From Rhodococcus sp. P-2 (GTDB taxonomy: Bacteria > Actinomycetota > Actinomycetes > Mycobacteriales > Mycobacteriaceae): 64,000 nt of DNA. Every line of letters begins with the position of its first letter. The stretch's first letter is position 1. Position numbers and translations under genes: made by a program. This document shows positions 1-8,615 of this stretch, one piece after another. The DNA lies in assembly GCF_016598535.1 (NCBI RefSeq), contig NZ_CP066779.1, positions 1,984,001 through 2,048,000 on the forward strand. The letters are read 5' to 3'. Below the pieces are notes generated by a model. The model did not search any database, had not been told where the DNA came from, and saw only the letters and a program-made list of their open reading frames with translations.

Positions 1-657
1 TTCTCGGTACTCGTCGTCGTCACCGCATCGTTGACATTGCCGGTGTACGGCGAGCTGATCACCGATCCCGTTGCAACCGTGGCACGTATCGACAGTACCT
101 TCGCCATCGTCCTCGGCGCCCTCACCTTCACCATCGCCACGATCGGCATCAACATCGTCGCCAACTTCATTTCCCCGGCCTTCGACTTCTCGAACGTCAG
201 CCCGCAGAAGATCAGCTGGCGCGCCGGTGGAATGATCGCGGCAATCGGATCCATCCTCATCACCCCATGGAACCTGTACAACAATCCCGACGTCATCCAC
301 TACACCCTGGAGACCCTCGGAGCTTTCATCGGGCCACTGTTCGGAATCCTGATCGCCGACTACTACCTCGTGCGCAAGCAGAAAGTGATCGTCGACGACC
401 TGTTCAGCATGTCGCCGACCGGAACCTACTGGTACAGCATGGGATACAACCCTGCTGCGGTGATTGCCACCGTAGTGGGAGCCGTCGTCGCGATGGTCCC
501 GGTCCTGGGTAAGGACCTCACCGGGATGTACACCGCAGCGCAGTACAGCTGGTTCATCGGTTGTGGGCTCGGATTTGCCGTCTACTACCTTCTCGCCACG
601 CGCACCCCTCTGGCTGTTCGGAATGCTTCTTCTGCCGACACTGTGACGGTCGACTGA
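1..657 (+). CDS. NCS1-family purine/allantoin permease (5' end outside window)
   Basis: The frame is open from base 1, so the gene begins before the window; the last 218 residues are present. They hold several hydrophobic helices and the conserved C-terminal half of the nucleobase:cation symporter-1 family, including an NxxNP-like stretch (LYNNPD) and a GPLFGILIADYYLVRK segment typical of cytosine/uracil/allantoin permeases. The protein would import a purine derivative across the inner membrane. The gene ends 5 nt before a hydantoin/allantoin racemase gene, so the two are probably one operon, and allantoinase and allantoicase lie 5 kb downstream. Allantoin is therefore the favoured substrate, by inference from context; cytosine or hydantoin cannot be excluded. 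Confidence 0.85.
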   Translation, partial: FSVLVVVTASLTLPVYGELITDPVATVARIDSTFAIVLGALTFTIATIGINIVANFISPAFDFSNVSPQKISWRAGGMIAAIGSILITPWNLYNNPDVIHYTLETLGAFIGPLFGILIADYYLVRKQKVIVDDLFSMSPTGTYWYSMGYNPAAVIATVVGAVVAMVPVLGKDLTGMYTAAQYSWFIGCGLGFAVYYLLATRTPLAVRNASSADTVTVD

Positions 658-662
658 TCCTC

Positions 663-1391
663 ATGAGAATCAAGGTGATCAATCCCAACACCACGTGGGC
701 GATGACCGCCAAGATCGAGGAATGTGCCTGGGCCGTCGCCGGCTCGGGCACATTCGTCGAGGCCGTCAGTCCTGCCATGGGTCCTGCGTCGATCGAGAGC
801 CACTACGACGAAGCGCTCAGCGTCCCAGGGATTCTGACCGAGATCGCGTCCGGAGAGAAGAACGGCGTCGACGGATATGTCATTGCCTGCTTCGGTGATC
901 CAGGCCTGGATGCAGCTCGCGAGCTGGCCAGGGGTCCCGTGGTCGCGATCGCCGAGGCAGCTGTGCACTACGCCGGTTTCCTCGGACGCGGATTCAGTGT
1001 CGTCACCACCCTCGGTCGGACTCGTGGCCGGGCTGCCGATCTGGTGGACCGTTACGGAATGGCGGCCCGGTGCCGCGGTATCCACTCCTGCGAGATTCCG
1101 GTTCTCACACTCGATCGCGATCCCGATGCACGAAAGGTGATCCTGGAAGCCTGTTTCGACGCCTTGGAACGAGACGGCTCGGATGTCCTCGTTCTGGGGT
1201 GCGCCGGGATGGCGGACCTGTGCCAGGATCTGTCCGACGAACTGGGAGTGCCGGTAGTCGACGGTGTTGCCGCTGCCGTCACCATGGTTCAATCCTTGAT
1301 CACGCTAGGATTGTCGACCAGTACGCGCGGTGAGTTCGCGCGGCCCCTACCCAAGAACTACACCGGAACTTTGGCACCGTTTTCTTTGTGA
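663..1391 (+). CDS. Asp/Glu/hydantoin racemase family, probable allantoin racemase
   Basis: A 242-aa protein beginning MRIKVINPNT, the typical N-terminus of hydantoin racemases (IxVINPNT). The two cysteines that act as acid/base pair in this family are present: Cys76 in ACFGDPGLDA and Cys180 in VLGCAGMADL. The ATG at 663 was chosen because the family motif starts there and because it is 5 nt after the permease stop. With the permease upstream and allantoin-degrading enzymes nearby, interconversion of R- and S-allantoin is the likely role, while racemisation of 5-substituted hydantoins is the alternative. Its 3' end overlaps the convergent MFS gene by 34 bp. Confidence 0.85.
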   Translation: MRIKVINPNTTWAMTAKIEECAWAVAGSGTFVEAVSPAMGPASIESHYDEALSVPGILTEIASGEKNGVDGYVIACFGDPGLDAARELARGPVVAIAEAAVHYAGFLGRGFSVVTTLGRTRGRAADLVDRYGMAARCRGIHSCEIPVLTLDRDPDARKVILEACFDALERDGSDVLVLGCAGMADLCQDLSDELGVPVVDGVAAAVTMVQSLITLGLSTSTRGEFARPLPKNYTGTLAPFSL

Positions 1392-2533
1392 ACCCGCCCG
1401 AGCGACAATCGAGCGCCGATCATTGCCAGGGCCAGAGCGGCGAACAAGACGCCGGCCCACACCAATTGACGTGTTCCGAGGTGTGTGAGAAACAAACCAC
1501 CTGTCGCTGTTCCGAGCGTGATCCCCAGATTGGAGAACGAAATGAACAGGCTGTTACCGAATTCGGGTGCATCGACCGAATCTCGCCCCATCCAACTCTG
1601 GGAAATGACCAGTCCACCGGAATGCACCACGCCCCACACCAACACGGCAACAGTCATCGCAGCGAAGTACGGACCCACCAGATAGATCACCACGTACACG
1701 AGTATGTACAGCAACGGAAACGCCACGACTGTTCGCACCACACTCTTGCCGAGCAGGGCCCCGAAGACGAAGTTTCCGAAGATCATCACGACACCGAATG
1801 CCAAGAGCATCGCACTGATCCACGATCCGCTCATACCCGTCACCTCGCCGAGATATTCGGCGAAGTATCCGTACACCGAGAACATCGCCGCAAAAACGAA
1901 CGTGACGGAAAGAATGGTCAACCACACGCCGGGTCGGCGAAGTATCCCGACCTGCGCACCGTACGACACACGTTGTGCGACCGGGGCCGAGGGCAGAAGT
2001 ACAAGAATTCCGACAAACGCGAGCGCATTGACCACGGCACCGAAAACGAATGCCGTCGAAACCGACAAGTTCTCGGCCAGATACGACGTCAACGGCACAC
2101 CGAAGGCAAAACCGACCGTGACACCGGCGAATACCTTCGTCACAGCAGAAGTGGCCTCCTCCGGTGGCACCAGACGAACCGCACTCGCCAACGCGACCGC
2201 GAAGAAGACCGGATGAACGACGGCGGGAATGATCCGGAAAGCGAACATCACCTCGAAACTCGATGTACTCGCGTACACCACGTTCGAGACCGCAAAGACC
2301 GCAATCGCCACCAACAGAACGGTTTTTCTGTTGATTCCCGAGGTGAAGAGCGTCGTGAACGGACCGGTGACCGCCACGACGAGCGCAAACACACCGACCA
2401 ACCATCCTGCATCAGAAGTGCTGATGCCGAACTTGTCGCTGACCTGGGGCAAAACCCCGATAATCCCCATCTCTGTGGTGATGATCCCGAATACGCCCAA
2501 CGCCAGAACCGGTATCAACAATTTCGACTTCAC
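1358..2533 (-). CDS. MFS drug/sugar efflux transporter (DHA1-like)
   Basis: A 391-aa integral membrane protein with 12 predicted helices. It starts with the typical DHA1 pattern (PVLALGVFGIITTEMGIIGVLPQVSDKFGIS) and carries an AraJ/YdhP-like layout. It belongs to the proton-driven efflux pumps that export small hydrophobic compounds or sugars; the substrate cannot be read from sequence. It lies 97 nt downstream of, and in the same direction as, an ArsR-type repressor. A palindrome-like operator at 2573-2588 precedes it, so the pair is probably an inducible efflux unit. Its last 34 bp overlap the end of the convergent racemase gene. Confidence 0.85.
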   Translation of the reverse strand: MKSKLLIPVLALGVFGIITTEMGIIGVLPQVSDKFGISTSDAGWLVGVFALVVAVTGPFTTLFTSGINRKTVLLVAIAVFAVSNVVYASTSSFEVMFAFRIIPAVVHPVFFAVALASAVRLVPPEEATSAVTKVFAGVTVGFAFGVPLTSYLAENLSVSTAFVFGAVVNALAFVGILVLLPSAPVAQRVSYGAQVGILRRPGVWLTILSVTFVFAAMFSVYGYFAEYLGEVTGMSGSWISAMLLAFGVVMIFGNFVFGALLGKSVVRTVVAFPLLYILVYVVIYLVGPYFAAMTVAVLVWGVVHSGGLVISQSWMGRDSVDAPEFGNSLFISFSNLGITLGTATGGLFLTHLGTRQLVWAGVLFAALALAMIGARLSLGRVHKENGAKVPV

Positions 2534-2572
2534 GACACACTCCTCCTACTACGCAACATGAAACAGATACAT

Positions 2573-2588
2573 ATCTAGATATGTAGAT
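2573..2588 (-). promoter_or_regulatory. Operator of the MFS gene, shared with arsR
   Basis: The plus strand reads ATCTAG-ATAT-GTAGAT, embedded in an 18-bp perfect palindrome (2568-2585). Read on the minus strand it is ATCTAC-ATAT-CTAGAT, which matches the site before arsR (ATCTAC-TTTT-GTAGAT, 2976-2991) at nearly all arm positions. Two copies of one dyad, each just upstream of a gene of the pair, suggest binding sites of the ArsR protein. Inferred from sequence only. Confidence 0.55.
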
Positions 2589-2630
2589 ATATTTGGTGAA
2601 GCAAACCGGTCGACGAGGACAACCCGACCG

Positions 2631-2942
2631 CTACAGCTTTTCGCGAACGAATTCCCTGAACTCGCCGATCACAGCTTCGTTTCGTCGGTAGTACGTCCAC
2701 TTCCCGATACGCTCGGACTCGAGCAGACCCACATCTTTCATGCCCTGCAGATAACCCGAGATCACCGACTGGGCAAGCCCCGAACGCGACTGGATGTCAC
2801 CAACACAGACCCCGATATGGAAACCGAGATCTTGTTGGGTGTACGAGTCTTCGTCGAAATACTTCGCCGGGTGCGCGAGCCACTCCATAATCTGCAGACG
2901 CGTGGGGTTGGACAACGCCTTGAAGATCGCCAACGCATCCAT
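2631..2942 (-). CDS. ArsR-family winged-helix repressor
   Basis: A 103-aa single-domain regulator. It has the usual N-terminus (IFKALSNPTRLQIMEWL), a recognition helix (SRSGLAQSVISGYLQGMKDVGLL) and a beta-wing (RIGKWTYYRRNE). The metal-site motif ELCVCDL of arsenic/cadmium sensors is degenerate here (GVCVGDI, one cysteine left), so it probably senses an organic ligand rather than a metalloid. Transcribed toward the MFS gene, and near-identical dyads lie before both genes, so autoregulation together with the pump is likely. Confidence 0.85.
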   Translation of the reverse strand: MDALAIFKALSNPTRLQIMEWLAHPAKYFDEDSYTQQDLGFHIGVCVGDIQSRSGLAQSVISGYLQGMKDVGLLESERIGKWTYYRRNEAVIGEFREFVREKL

Positions 2943-2975
2943 CGATCACACCTCGCCCTCCGCCGACCAGAACGC

Positions 2976-2991
2976 ATCTACTTTTGTAGAT
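2976..2991 (-). promoter_or_regulatory. Operator upstream of arsR
   Basis: The sequence ATCTAC-TTTT-GTAGAT is a perfect 6-bp dyad with a 4-nt spacer, 34 nt before the arsR start. It is the second copy of the dyad found before the MFS gene. Confidence 0.55.
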
Positions 2992-3245
2992 ACGACTCGC
3001 GAAGTCAAGCCCGCAAAAGGCGGATGGGGGCGTGCATCACACCCCCGTGCCCGAAGTGAGCTGTGCCACTTGCACTTCGACGACCTGCGGAAACAGATGC
3101 CCCGACTTTCTATCTGTGACGACTTGTTTATAGTTATCGCCAACAACGAATTGTCGGAACTTTCCCGTTCGCCCGAGAACATCCGCGGGTGAACACAATT
3201 CGCTCACCATCAGCCGTACCCGGCTTGTCATTCGGGAGTCGAACC

Positions 3246-3287
3246 ATGAGCACACCACGTCAGTTCGGGCTCGATCTCCGATGGTGA
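3246..3287 (+). CDS. 13-codon leader ORF coupled to the MCE gene
   Basis: ATG at 3246 is preceded by a GGGAG Shine-Dalgarno at 3234-3238 and encodes MSTPRQFGLDLRW. Its TGA stop (3285-3287) shares a base with the ATG (3287-3289) of the MCE gene, which itself has no Shine-Dalgarno. The arrangement TGATG suggests ribosomes reach the MCE gene by translational coupling or reinitiation. The peptide itself has no recognisable function. Confidence 0.4.
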   Translation: MSTPRQFGLDLRW

Positions 3288-4531
3288 TGTCGAAGCTCGC
3301 CAAATGGCAGCTGGTCGCCCTCGTAGTGGTTGCACTCCTGGGTTTGATCTACGTCGGAGCGAAATACGTACGGCTGGACAATCTTCTGGGATTCGGCCAG
3401 TACACGGTCAAAACCGAACTGGCGACGTCCGGTGGCATCTTCACCAACGCCGAAGTGACATACCGCGGTGTGCCCGTCGGACGCGTCGGCGACATGTCGC
3501 TCACGACCGAGGGAATCGAAGTCGACCTGCTGATCGACAGCAGTGCTCCGCAGATCCCCGCATCCGCGCGGGCCGTAGTGGCCAACCGCTCTGCCATCGG
3601 CGAGCAGTACGTCGACCTTCAGCCCGATACCGACCAGGGCCCTTTTCTCGAAGACGGCTCGGTGATCGCAGTGGCCGATACCACCACGCCGATTCCGATC
3701 GAGAACGTATTGACCAGCGCCGACGGTCTGGTCCACTCCGTTCCCGTCGACGCGCTCCACACCGTCGCGAAGGAACTCGGCGCGGCATTCAACGGCAAGG
3801 GCGAAGATCTACAGGTACTTGCCGACTCGCTGTCGGGGATTTCCCAGTCAGGCCTCGACGCCCTTCCACAGACCCTCGGACTGATCCGTGACAGCCAGAC
3901 CGTACTCACGACCCAGTCCGATCAATCGTCGGCGATCAAGCAGTTCAGCACCGATCTCGACGCACTGACCGCGCAGCTGCGCACCAGCGACCCCGACATT
4001 CGACGGGTGATCGACAACGGCATACCGGCCAGCGAACAAGTCGGCTCTCTCGTCACCGAAGCCGGCCCCGCGCTCACGACCAATCTCTCGAACCTCGCTG
4101 CAGTTGCGTCGGCAGCAGCACCGACAGTGCCCACCCTGCAGCCCTTCTTGCTCTTTCTGCCTGCGCTCGCCGGGGCAGCGCCCACCGTGGCACCAGGCGA
4201 TGGAACCGTGCACCTGGGCTTGGTACTCGAGACCAACAACCCGCTCTCGTGCACCGTCGGATACGAAGGGACGATGGCAATTCTCGACGAGATGAAGCGC
4301 AAAGACCCGAACTTCGACGACACGACGCAGAACTTCCCTCTGAACACCGCTGCCAACTGCCAGGCACCTCAGGGCAGCGAAACGGGTGTCCGGAGCGCCA
4401 ACCGCATCGCCTTCGCCGATCCGAACACCTCCCAGCCGTGGGACAGCAAGCCCAAGGTGGACCCCGACAAGCTCGATCTCAACCCAATCGCCACTCAACT
4501 GGCTCCGATGCTCGGCGCCACCCCGAAGTAG
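3287..4531 (+). CDS. Orphan MCE/MlaD-family protein
   Basis: A 414-aa protein with one N-terminal membrane anchor (about residues 5-24), then an MCE/MlaD domain (about 36-115, containing GGIFTNAEVTYRGVPVGRVGDM and IGEQYVDL), then a helical C-terminal region as in actinobacterial Mce proteins. Family members form hexameric lipid-transfer tunnels in the cell envelope. Normally six such genes follow two YrbE permeases; here the gene stands alone, so it is an orphan. The ATG at 3287 is preferred over the in-frame ATG at 3281 because the leader ORF stops exactly there. Confidence 0.8.
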   Translation: MSKLAKWQLVALVVVALLGLIYVGAKYVRLDNLLGFGQYTVKTELATSGGIFTNAEVTYRGVPVGRVGDMSLTTEGIEVDLLIDSSAPQIPASARAVVANRSAIGEQYVDLQPDTDQGPFLEDGSVIAVADTTTPIPIENVLTSADGLVHSVPVDALHTVAKELGAAFNGKGEDLQVLADSLSGISQSGLDALPQTLGLIRDSQTVLTTQSDQSSAIKQFSTDLDALTAQLRTSDPDIRRVIDNGIPASEQVGSLVTEAGPALTTNLSNLAAVASAAAPTVPTLQPFLLFLPALAGAAPTVAPGDGTVHLGLVLETNNPLSCTVGYEGTMAILDEMKRKDPNFDDTTQNFPLNTAANCQAPQGSETGVRSANRIAFADPNTSQPWDSKPKVDPDKLDLNPIATQLAPMLGATPK

Positions 4532-4613
4532 GCGAAAACGACTGGCACCGTCGACGCTCGGCGACGATGATGATGTGATGCCGGAAGGAACGCCTGAGGG
4601 GATTTCACAGGGG

Positions 4614-5366
4614 ATGTCGCGAAGTTTCGAAGAACTTGTCGCCGAGGCCGAGTCCGCCTCCGTCGACGGGTGGGATTTCTCGTGGCTCGACGGCCGGGCC
4701 ACGGAGCAGCGTCCGTCGTGGGGGTATCAGAACCTCATGGGTGAGCGTCTCGGTCGCGCCGGGGCCGCTTTGGACATCCAGACCGGCGGCGGCGAAGTCC
4801 TCGCCGCTGCACCAGCACTCCCGCCTGTGATGGCAGCAACCGAATCCTGGCCACCGAACGTCATCAAGGCCACCGCCCTTCTGCGTCCCCGAGGTGTGGT
4901 GGTGGTCGCGGATCCGGACGAGCCACCGCTACCGTTCGCCGATTCGGCTTTCGATCTGGTGACCAGTCGGCACCCTGCGACGGTGTGGTGGTCCGAGATC
5001 GCTCGGGTACTCGAACCGGGGGGAACGTACTTCGCTCAACATGTGGGTCACGCGAGCGTGTTCGAACTCGTCGAGTACTTTCTCGGTCCTCAGCCGCAGG
5101 CTCGTCGCGGACGGCACTACGAGGACGAAAGTGCCGACGCGGTTGCCGCTGGGCTCACCGTTGTCGATCTTCGTTTCGAGCGTCTGCGCATGGAATTCTT
5201 CGACATCGGCGCCGTCATCTACTTCTTACGCAAGGTGATCTGGATGGTTCCGGGATTCACCGTGGCGCAGTATCGAGACCGACTCCGCGAGCTCGACGAG
5301 CAGATCCGTCGCGATGGATCATTTGTCGCGTACTCGAGTCGATTCCTGATCGAGGCGCGCAGGTGA
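4614..5366 (+). CDS. Class I SAM-dependent methyltransferase
   Basis: About 250 aa. It has a Rossmann-like SAM site (AALDIQTGGGEVLA), the acidic end of strand 2 (VVVADPDEPPLPFADSAFDLVTSRHP) and the post-motif LEPGGTYFAQHVG. The substrate is not evident; the fold is that of small-molecule methyltransferases of the UbiE/COQ5 type. A GAGGGG sequence lies 11 nt before ATG 4614; an in-frame ATG at 4578 would add 12 residues. It lies 82 nt after the MCE gene and converges on the allantoinase gene with a 7-nt gap. Confidence 0.75.
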   Translation: MSRSFEELVAEAESASVDGWDFSWLDGRATEQRPSWGYQNLMGERLGRAGAALDIQTGGGEVLAAAPALPPVMAATESWPPNVIKATALLRPRGVVVVADPDEPPLPFADSAFDLVTSRHPATVWWSEIARVLEPGGTYFAQHVGHASVFELVEYFLGPQPQARRGRHYEDESADAVAAGLTVVDLRFERLRMEFFDIGAVIYFLRKVIWMVPGFTVAQYRDRLRELDEQIRRDGSFVAYSSRFLIEARR

Positions 5367-5373
5367 ACCCGCA

Positions 5374-6303
5374 TTACGCCGGGTGAACAGCTTTCCAATG
5401 TTCGGCGATGTCGATTCGCCGCGTAATCCAGACCTTCTCGTGCGACTGCACGTGATCCAGGAAGCGCTCGAGGGCAGCGGCACGGGCGGGGCGGCCGACA
5501 ATGCGGCAGTGCAACCCGACCGACAGCATCTTCGGCGATCCGGCCGTTCCCTCCGCATACAGCACGTCGAAGGCGTCGCGTAGGTGCGCAAAGAACTGAT
5601 CACCGCTGGGAAACCCTGCGGGAGAGGCAAACCGCATGTCGTTGGTGTCAAGGGTGTACGGAACCACCAGGTGCTTCGCCGACTCTGTTCCACGGGGGAC
5701 GTCCACCCAGTACGGCAGATCGTCGGCGTACGAATCGGAGTCGTAGACGAAGCCGCCGTGCTCGACCACCAGTTCACGGGTGTTCGGTGAATCGCGTCCG
5801 GTGTACCAACCGAGAGGCGCCGAACCCGTCAGATCTTGCAGGATCTGGACTGCCTCGGCCATGTCTGCACGTTCTCGCTCGATGTCCACGGATTGGTACG
5901 ACTTCCATCGCAATCCGTGACATGCGATCTCGTGACCCAATTCCTGAAAAGCACTGACTGCTTCCGGGTTACGTTGCATCGCGCGCGCCACCGCGAAGAT
6001 GGTGAGAGGCAGGTTCCGCCGCTCGAAAGTCCGCAGGACACGCCACAATCCGGCCCGAGAGCCGTACTCGTACAGCGATTCCATACTCATGTGTCGATCC
6101 GGAAATGCTTCTGCCGGAGTCATTTCCGACAAGAACGTTTCCGAAGCCGCGTCGCCGTCCAGAACGCTGTTCTCGGCACCCTCTTCGTAGTTGAGCACGA
6201 ACTGAACAGCTATCCGCGCGTCGTCGGGCCAGTGGGGGTGCGGCGGATGAGGACCGTACCCCACCATGTCCCGGGGATAGTCGTCGCGCGGATAGTCGCT
6301 CAT
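5374..6303 (-). CDS. puuE: Allantoinase, PuuE type (polysaccharide-deacetylase fold)
   Basis: A 309-aa cytoplasmic protein that begins with the family hallmark MVGYGPHPPHPHWPDDARIAVQFVLNYEEG and keeps the NodB-fold pieces GHEIACHGLRW and LHCRIVGRPAR. PuuE proteins are metal-independent allantoinases of the polysaccharide-deacetylase superfamily that hydrolyse allantoin to allantoate. It is the last gene of a three-gene minus-strand operon: 15 nt after allantoicase, whose substrate is its product. Confidence 0.9.
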   Translation of the reverse strand: MSDYPRDDYPRDMVGYGPHPPHPHWPDDARIAVQFVLNYEEGAENSVLDGDAASETFLSEMTPAEAFPDRHMSMESLYEYGSRAGLWRVLRTFERRNLPLTIFAVARAMQRNPEAVSAFQELGHEIACHGLRWKSYQSVDIERERADMAEAVQILQDLTGSAPLGWYTGRDSPNTRELVVEHGGFVYDSDSYADDLPYWVDVPRGTESAKHLVVPYTLDTNDMRFASPAGFPSGDQFFAHLRDAFDVLYAEGTAGSPKMLSVGLHCRIVGRPARAAALERFLDHVQSHEKVWITRRIDIAEHWKAVHPA

Positions 6304-6318
6304 GCCAACAACTTACCG

Positions 6319-7305
6319 TCAGCGCTCCGAGATCACAGCGCGAGCAGCATCTGTCAGTACGCCGAAGACTCTCAGCCGCGCGAGGCCACCGTCGGGGAAG
6401 ATGTCCAGACGAACATCGGTGACCGGGACTTCGGATTCAACCGGGAAGCGATGGCGGGTGTCCGGACGCAGAGTGGTTCGAGGCAAGAGTTCGATCCACT
6501 CCCCTCCCGACGTCCGGCCGGTCAGAGCGCCCTCACCCGGACTGTTTCCGAGGAAATACGAGGTGTCGATCTCGACAAAGCTCAGCACGCCTTCACCTGC
6601 GAGTTGTACTTGTACCCAGTCGTTTTTGTCGTCGCGGCGCCTGGCCGTCTCCCACCCGTCACCCATCGAGGCAGCGCGTCCGGGAAACAGAATGTTCTGC
6701 GGCGAGCTGTAGAACATGTTGGAGCAATCGGTTACGCGGCCACCGTTTTCGAGTGCTGCGAGGTCCAACGGCCCGGCGTCGAGGAAACGCGGGTCTGGCC
6801 GTGCTTCACCGTGAACACGAAACCTGGCAACACCGCCGTCCGGGTAGATGGTCAGCTTGACGTGTGTCCACCGCTCCTCCGAAGACACCGAGAACGGATT
6901 CTCGGAGTCGCCGTGAACGGGCGAGCGCTCGACGATGGTTGTCCACTCGTCGGAACCGGCCAGGTCGAGTGGATCCGGATACCCGTCCACGGAGATTGCT
7001 TCCACCGAGATCTCGGGCGGGTAATTGCCCTTGAACCAGGCCGTGTCGACGACGACGCCTCGCACCACTCCGGGAACACCGAGGCGCACGATCGCCTCGT
7101 CATGACCTGCCACCCGGCGACGACGGGTCTCCCAACCGTCGTACACCTGACCCTTGTGACCGAACGTCGCCGGCTGGTATCCAGCCTTGCCCGGTCGGAT
7201 CAGGGCCTCACGCTCGGCGAATGCCTCGTCGTTCGCCCAGATGACGGCTCCGCCGAGGGTGCGCAGTGCCAGGTCGGGCAGCAAGGTGAATTCGGTGGTG
7301 CTCAT
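6319..7305 (-). CDS. alc: Allantoicase
   Basis: A 328-aa protein built of two repeated jelly-roll halves. Each repeat carries the family signature: MGDGWETARRRDDKNDW in the second half and YDGWETRRRRVAG in the first, followed by VxIDTxxFxGN-type strands (VVDTAWFKGNYP, EIDTSYFLGNSP). Allantoicase hydrolyses allantoate to ureidoglycolate and urea. It starts 3 nt after the DUF6986 gene and precedes allantoinase, so the enzymes are co-expressed. The urea it releases can feed the urease encoded 41 kb further along. Confidence 0.93.
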   Translation of the reverse strand: MSTTEFTLLPDLALRTLGGAVIWANDEAFAEREALIRPGKAGYQPATFGHKGQVYDGWETRRRRVAGHDEAIVRLGVPGVVRGVVVDTAWFKGNYPPEISVEAISVDGYPDPLDLAGSDEWTTIVERSPVHGDSENPFSVSSEERWTHVKLTIYPDGGVARFRVHGEARPDPRFLDAGPLDLAALENGGRVTDCSNMFYSSPQNILFPGRAASMGDGWETARRRDDKNDWVQVQLAGEGVLSFVEIDTSYFLGNSPGEGALTGRTSGGEWIELLPRTTLRPDTRHRFPVESEVPVTDVRLDIFPDGGLARLRVFGVLTDAARAVISER

Positions 7306-7308
7306 CGG

Positions 7309-8553
7309 TCAGTGTTCTCCTGTGATCGGTGTGGTGCGTCCTACGAGGTGGCGGAGTGCGTCGGTGTCGGCACTCGGGGCGAGCCTGAGCACTTCGGATT
7401 CCGGATAGGCCCCCGCGTCGAGCCCGCGCAGAACCACCGCTGCCAGCGCCTGGGCAGTTGCGGGTTCGTCGATCACGTCGCCACCTTGGCGCCCCAGGTA
7501 CGACTGGATGCGCGGAGCAGCGGCGCCGAGCGCGTTGCGGTAGAAGCCGAACGTGGCGAGCCAGCGGGTGACCAGATGCCCGGGGTGCATGTCCCACCCC
7601 TGGTAGTAACCGCGTTCCAGGGACCGTGTGACGAGGCGATGGTGCCGCGTGATCGCGTCGCGAATCGCCGTGGCACTCCCGACGGGCGCAACCTGAGTGG
7701 ACCCGTCGCACACCCAGACGCCGGTCTGAGCGGCAGCAGCCAACATGACAGCCTTTGCGTGGTCTGCCACCGGATGTTCGAGCGACTGATGACGTGATGC
7801 AATTCCGCATGCCGCGCTGTAATCGTAAGTGCCGTAATGCAATCCCGTCAGACGGCCGGCTGCGCGATGGATGGCCGGAGCAACTGCCACCGTTCCGTCG
7901 GCAGCGATGACCGCCTGCGGGCTCTCGATCTGCAACTCGAACCGAAGCGAACCGGTCTCGAGTCCATGGGCCTTCTCCAGTTCTTCGCAGAGCAACACCG
8001 TCGCCGTGACCTGCTCCACCGCGCGCAGTTTGGGAACGGTGAAGACAAATCCGTTCGGCACTCCGCCGGCGGCGTCGAGCACCAGCTCGAGAGTCCTGAT
8101 CGAGCGCCGACGCTCGCCGGCCGGTAACCCCTTGAACCTGATGCCACCCCAGCTCGGACCCGCAGAATCAGTGCTGAGCGCTGCGAGTGTCCGGCCGGCC
8201 GACGTCGCTGCCGCGTCTTCTTCCTCGTCGCTGCGACGTCCGTACCCGTCCTCGAAATCTATTCGAAAGTCCTGGACCGGCTTGCGGCCGAGCTGAACTC
8301 GCACATCTGCGAGCGCATTCTCGGTGTCGAGATCGGCGAACACATGCGCATGAGAATCGAGAAGCGCGATCGCCTGCTCACCCCAGAGACGAGGGGTGTC
8401 GACAGTTGCGTCTGCAGCACTGACGTAAATCGTGTGCACAGGCTGGATCTCGTCACGGTTTCCCGGGTACTGCGCCGCGAGCCGCTCGTCCACCGGGTCC
8501 AGAAGTCCGTCCAGACGATCGTGGACGGCGGCGGAGAGTCGGGATTCTGTCAT
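7309..8553 (-). CDS. DUF6986 family, HpcH/CitE-like aldolase fold, in the allantoin operon
   Basis: A 414-aa protein with TIM-barrel features of the HpcH/HpaI and citrate-lyase-beta superfamily: RIDFEDGYGRR, a barrel-strand glutamate in ELQIESPQAV, and GWDMHPGHL near the C-terminus, which recalls the IHPxQ motif of CitE/malyl-CoA lyases. As first gene of an operon with allantoicase and allantoinase it probably acts on ureidoglycolate or glyoxylate, the carbon end products of the path, perhaps as a malate-synthase-like or aldolase step. That activity is inferred; the family name only records an uncharacterised domain. No ureidoglycolate lyase gene is seen in the window. Confidence 0.8.
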   Translation of the reverse strand: MTESRLSAAVHDRLDGLLDPVDERLAAQYPGNRDEIQPVHTIYVSAADATVDTPRLWGEQAIALLDSHAHVFADLDTENALADVRVQLGRKPVQDFRIDFEDGYGRRSDEEEDAAATSAGRTLAALSTDSAGPSWGGIRFKGLPAGERRRSIRTLELVLDAAGGVPNGFVFTVPKLRAVEQVTATVLLCEELEKAHGLETGSLRFELQIESPQAVIAADGTVAVAPAIHRAAGRLTGLHYGTYDYSAACGIASRHQSLEHPVADHAKAVMLAAAAQTGVWVCDGSTQVAPVGSATAIRDAITRHHRLVTRSLERGYYQGWDMHPGHLVTRWLATFGFYRNALGAAAPRIQSYLGRQGGDVIDEPATAQALAAVVLRGLDAGAYPESEVLRLAPSADTDALRHLVGRTTPITGEH

Positions 8554-8615
8554 CGGACGATCTTCGCAGAACGTCCGCGAGCCCGCAGGTTCTCACGCCG
8601 CCGATCCAGTCCGGG

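Noticed and set aside
5836-7797. A 653-codon open frame on the plus strand
   Set aside because: It lies opposite allantoinase, allantoicase and DUF6986, all clearly coding on the minus strand. High GC gives long antisense frames, and the product has no family features.
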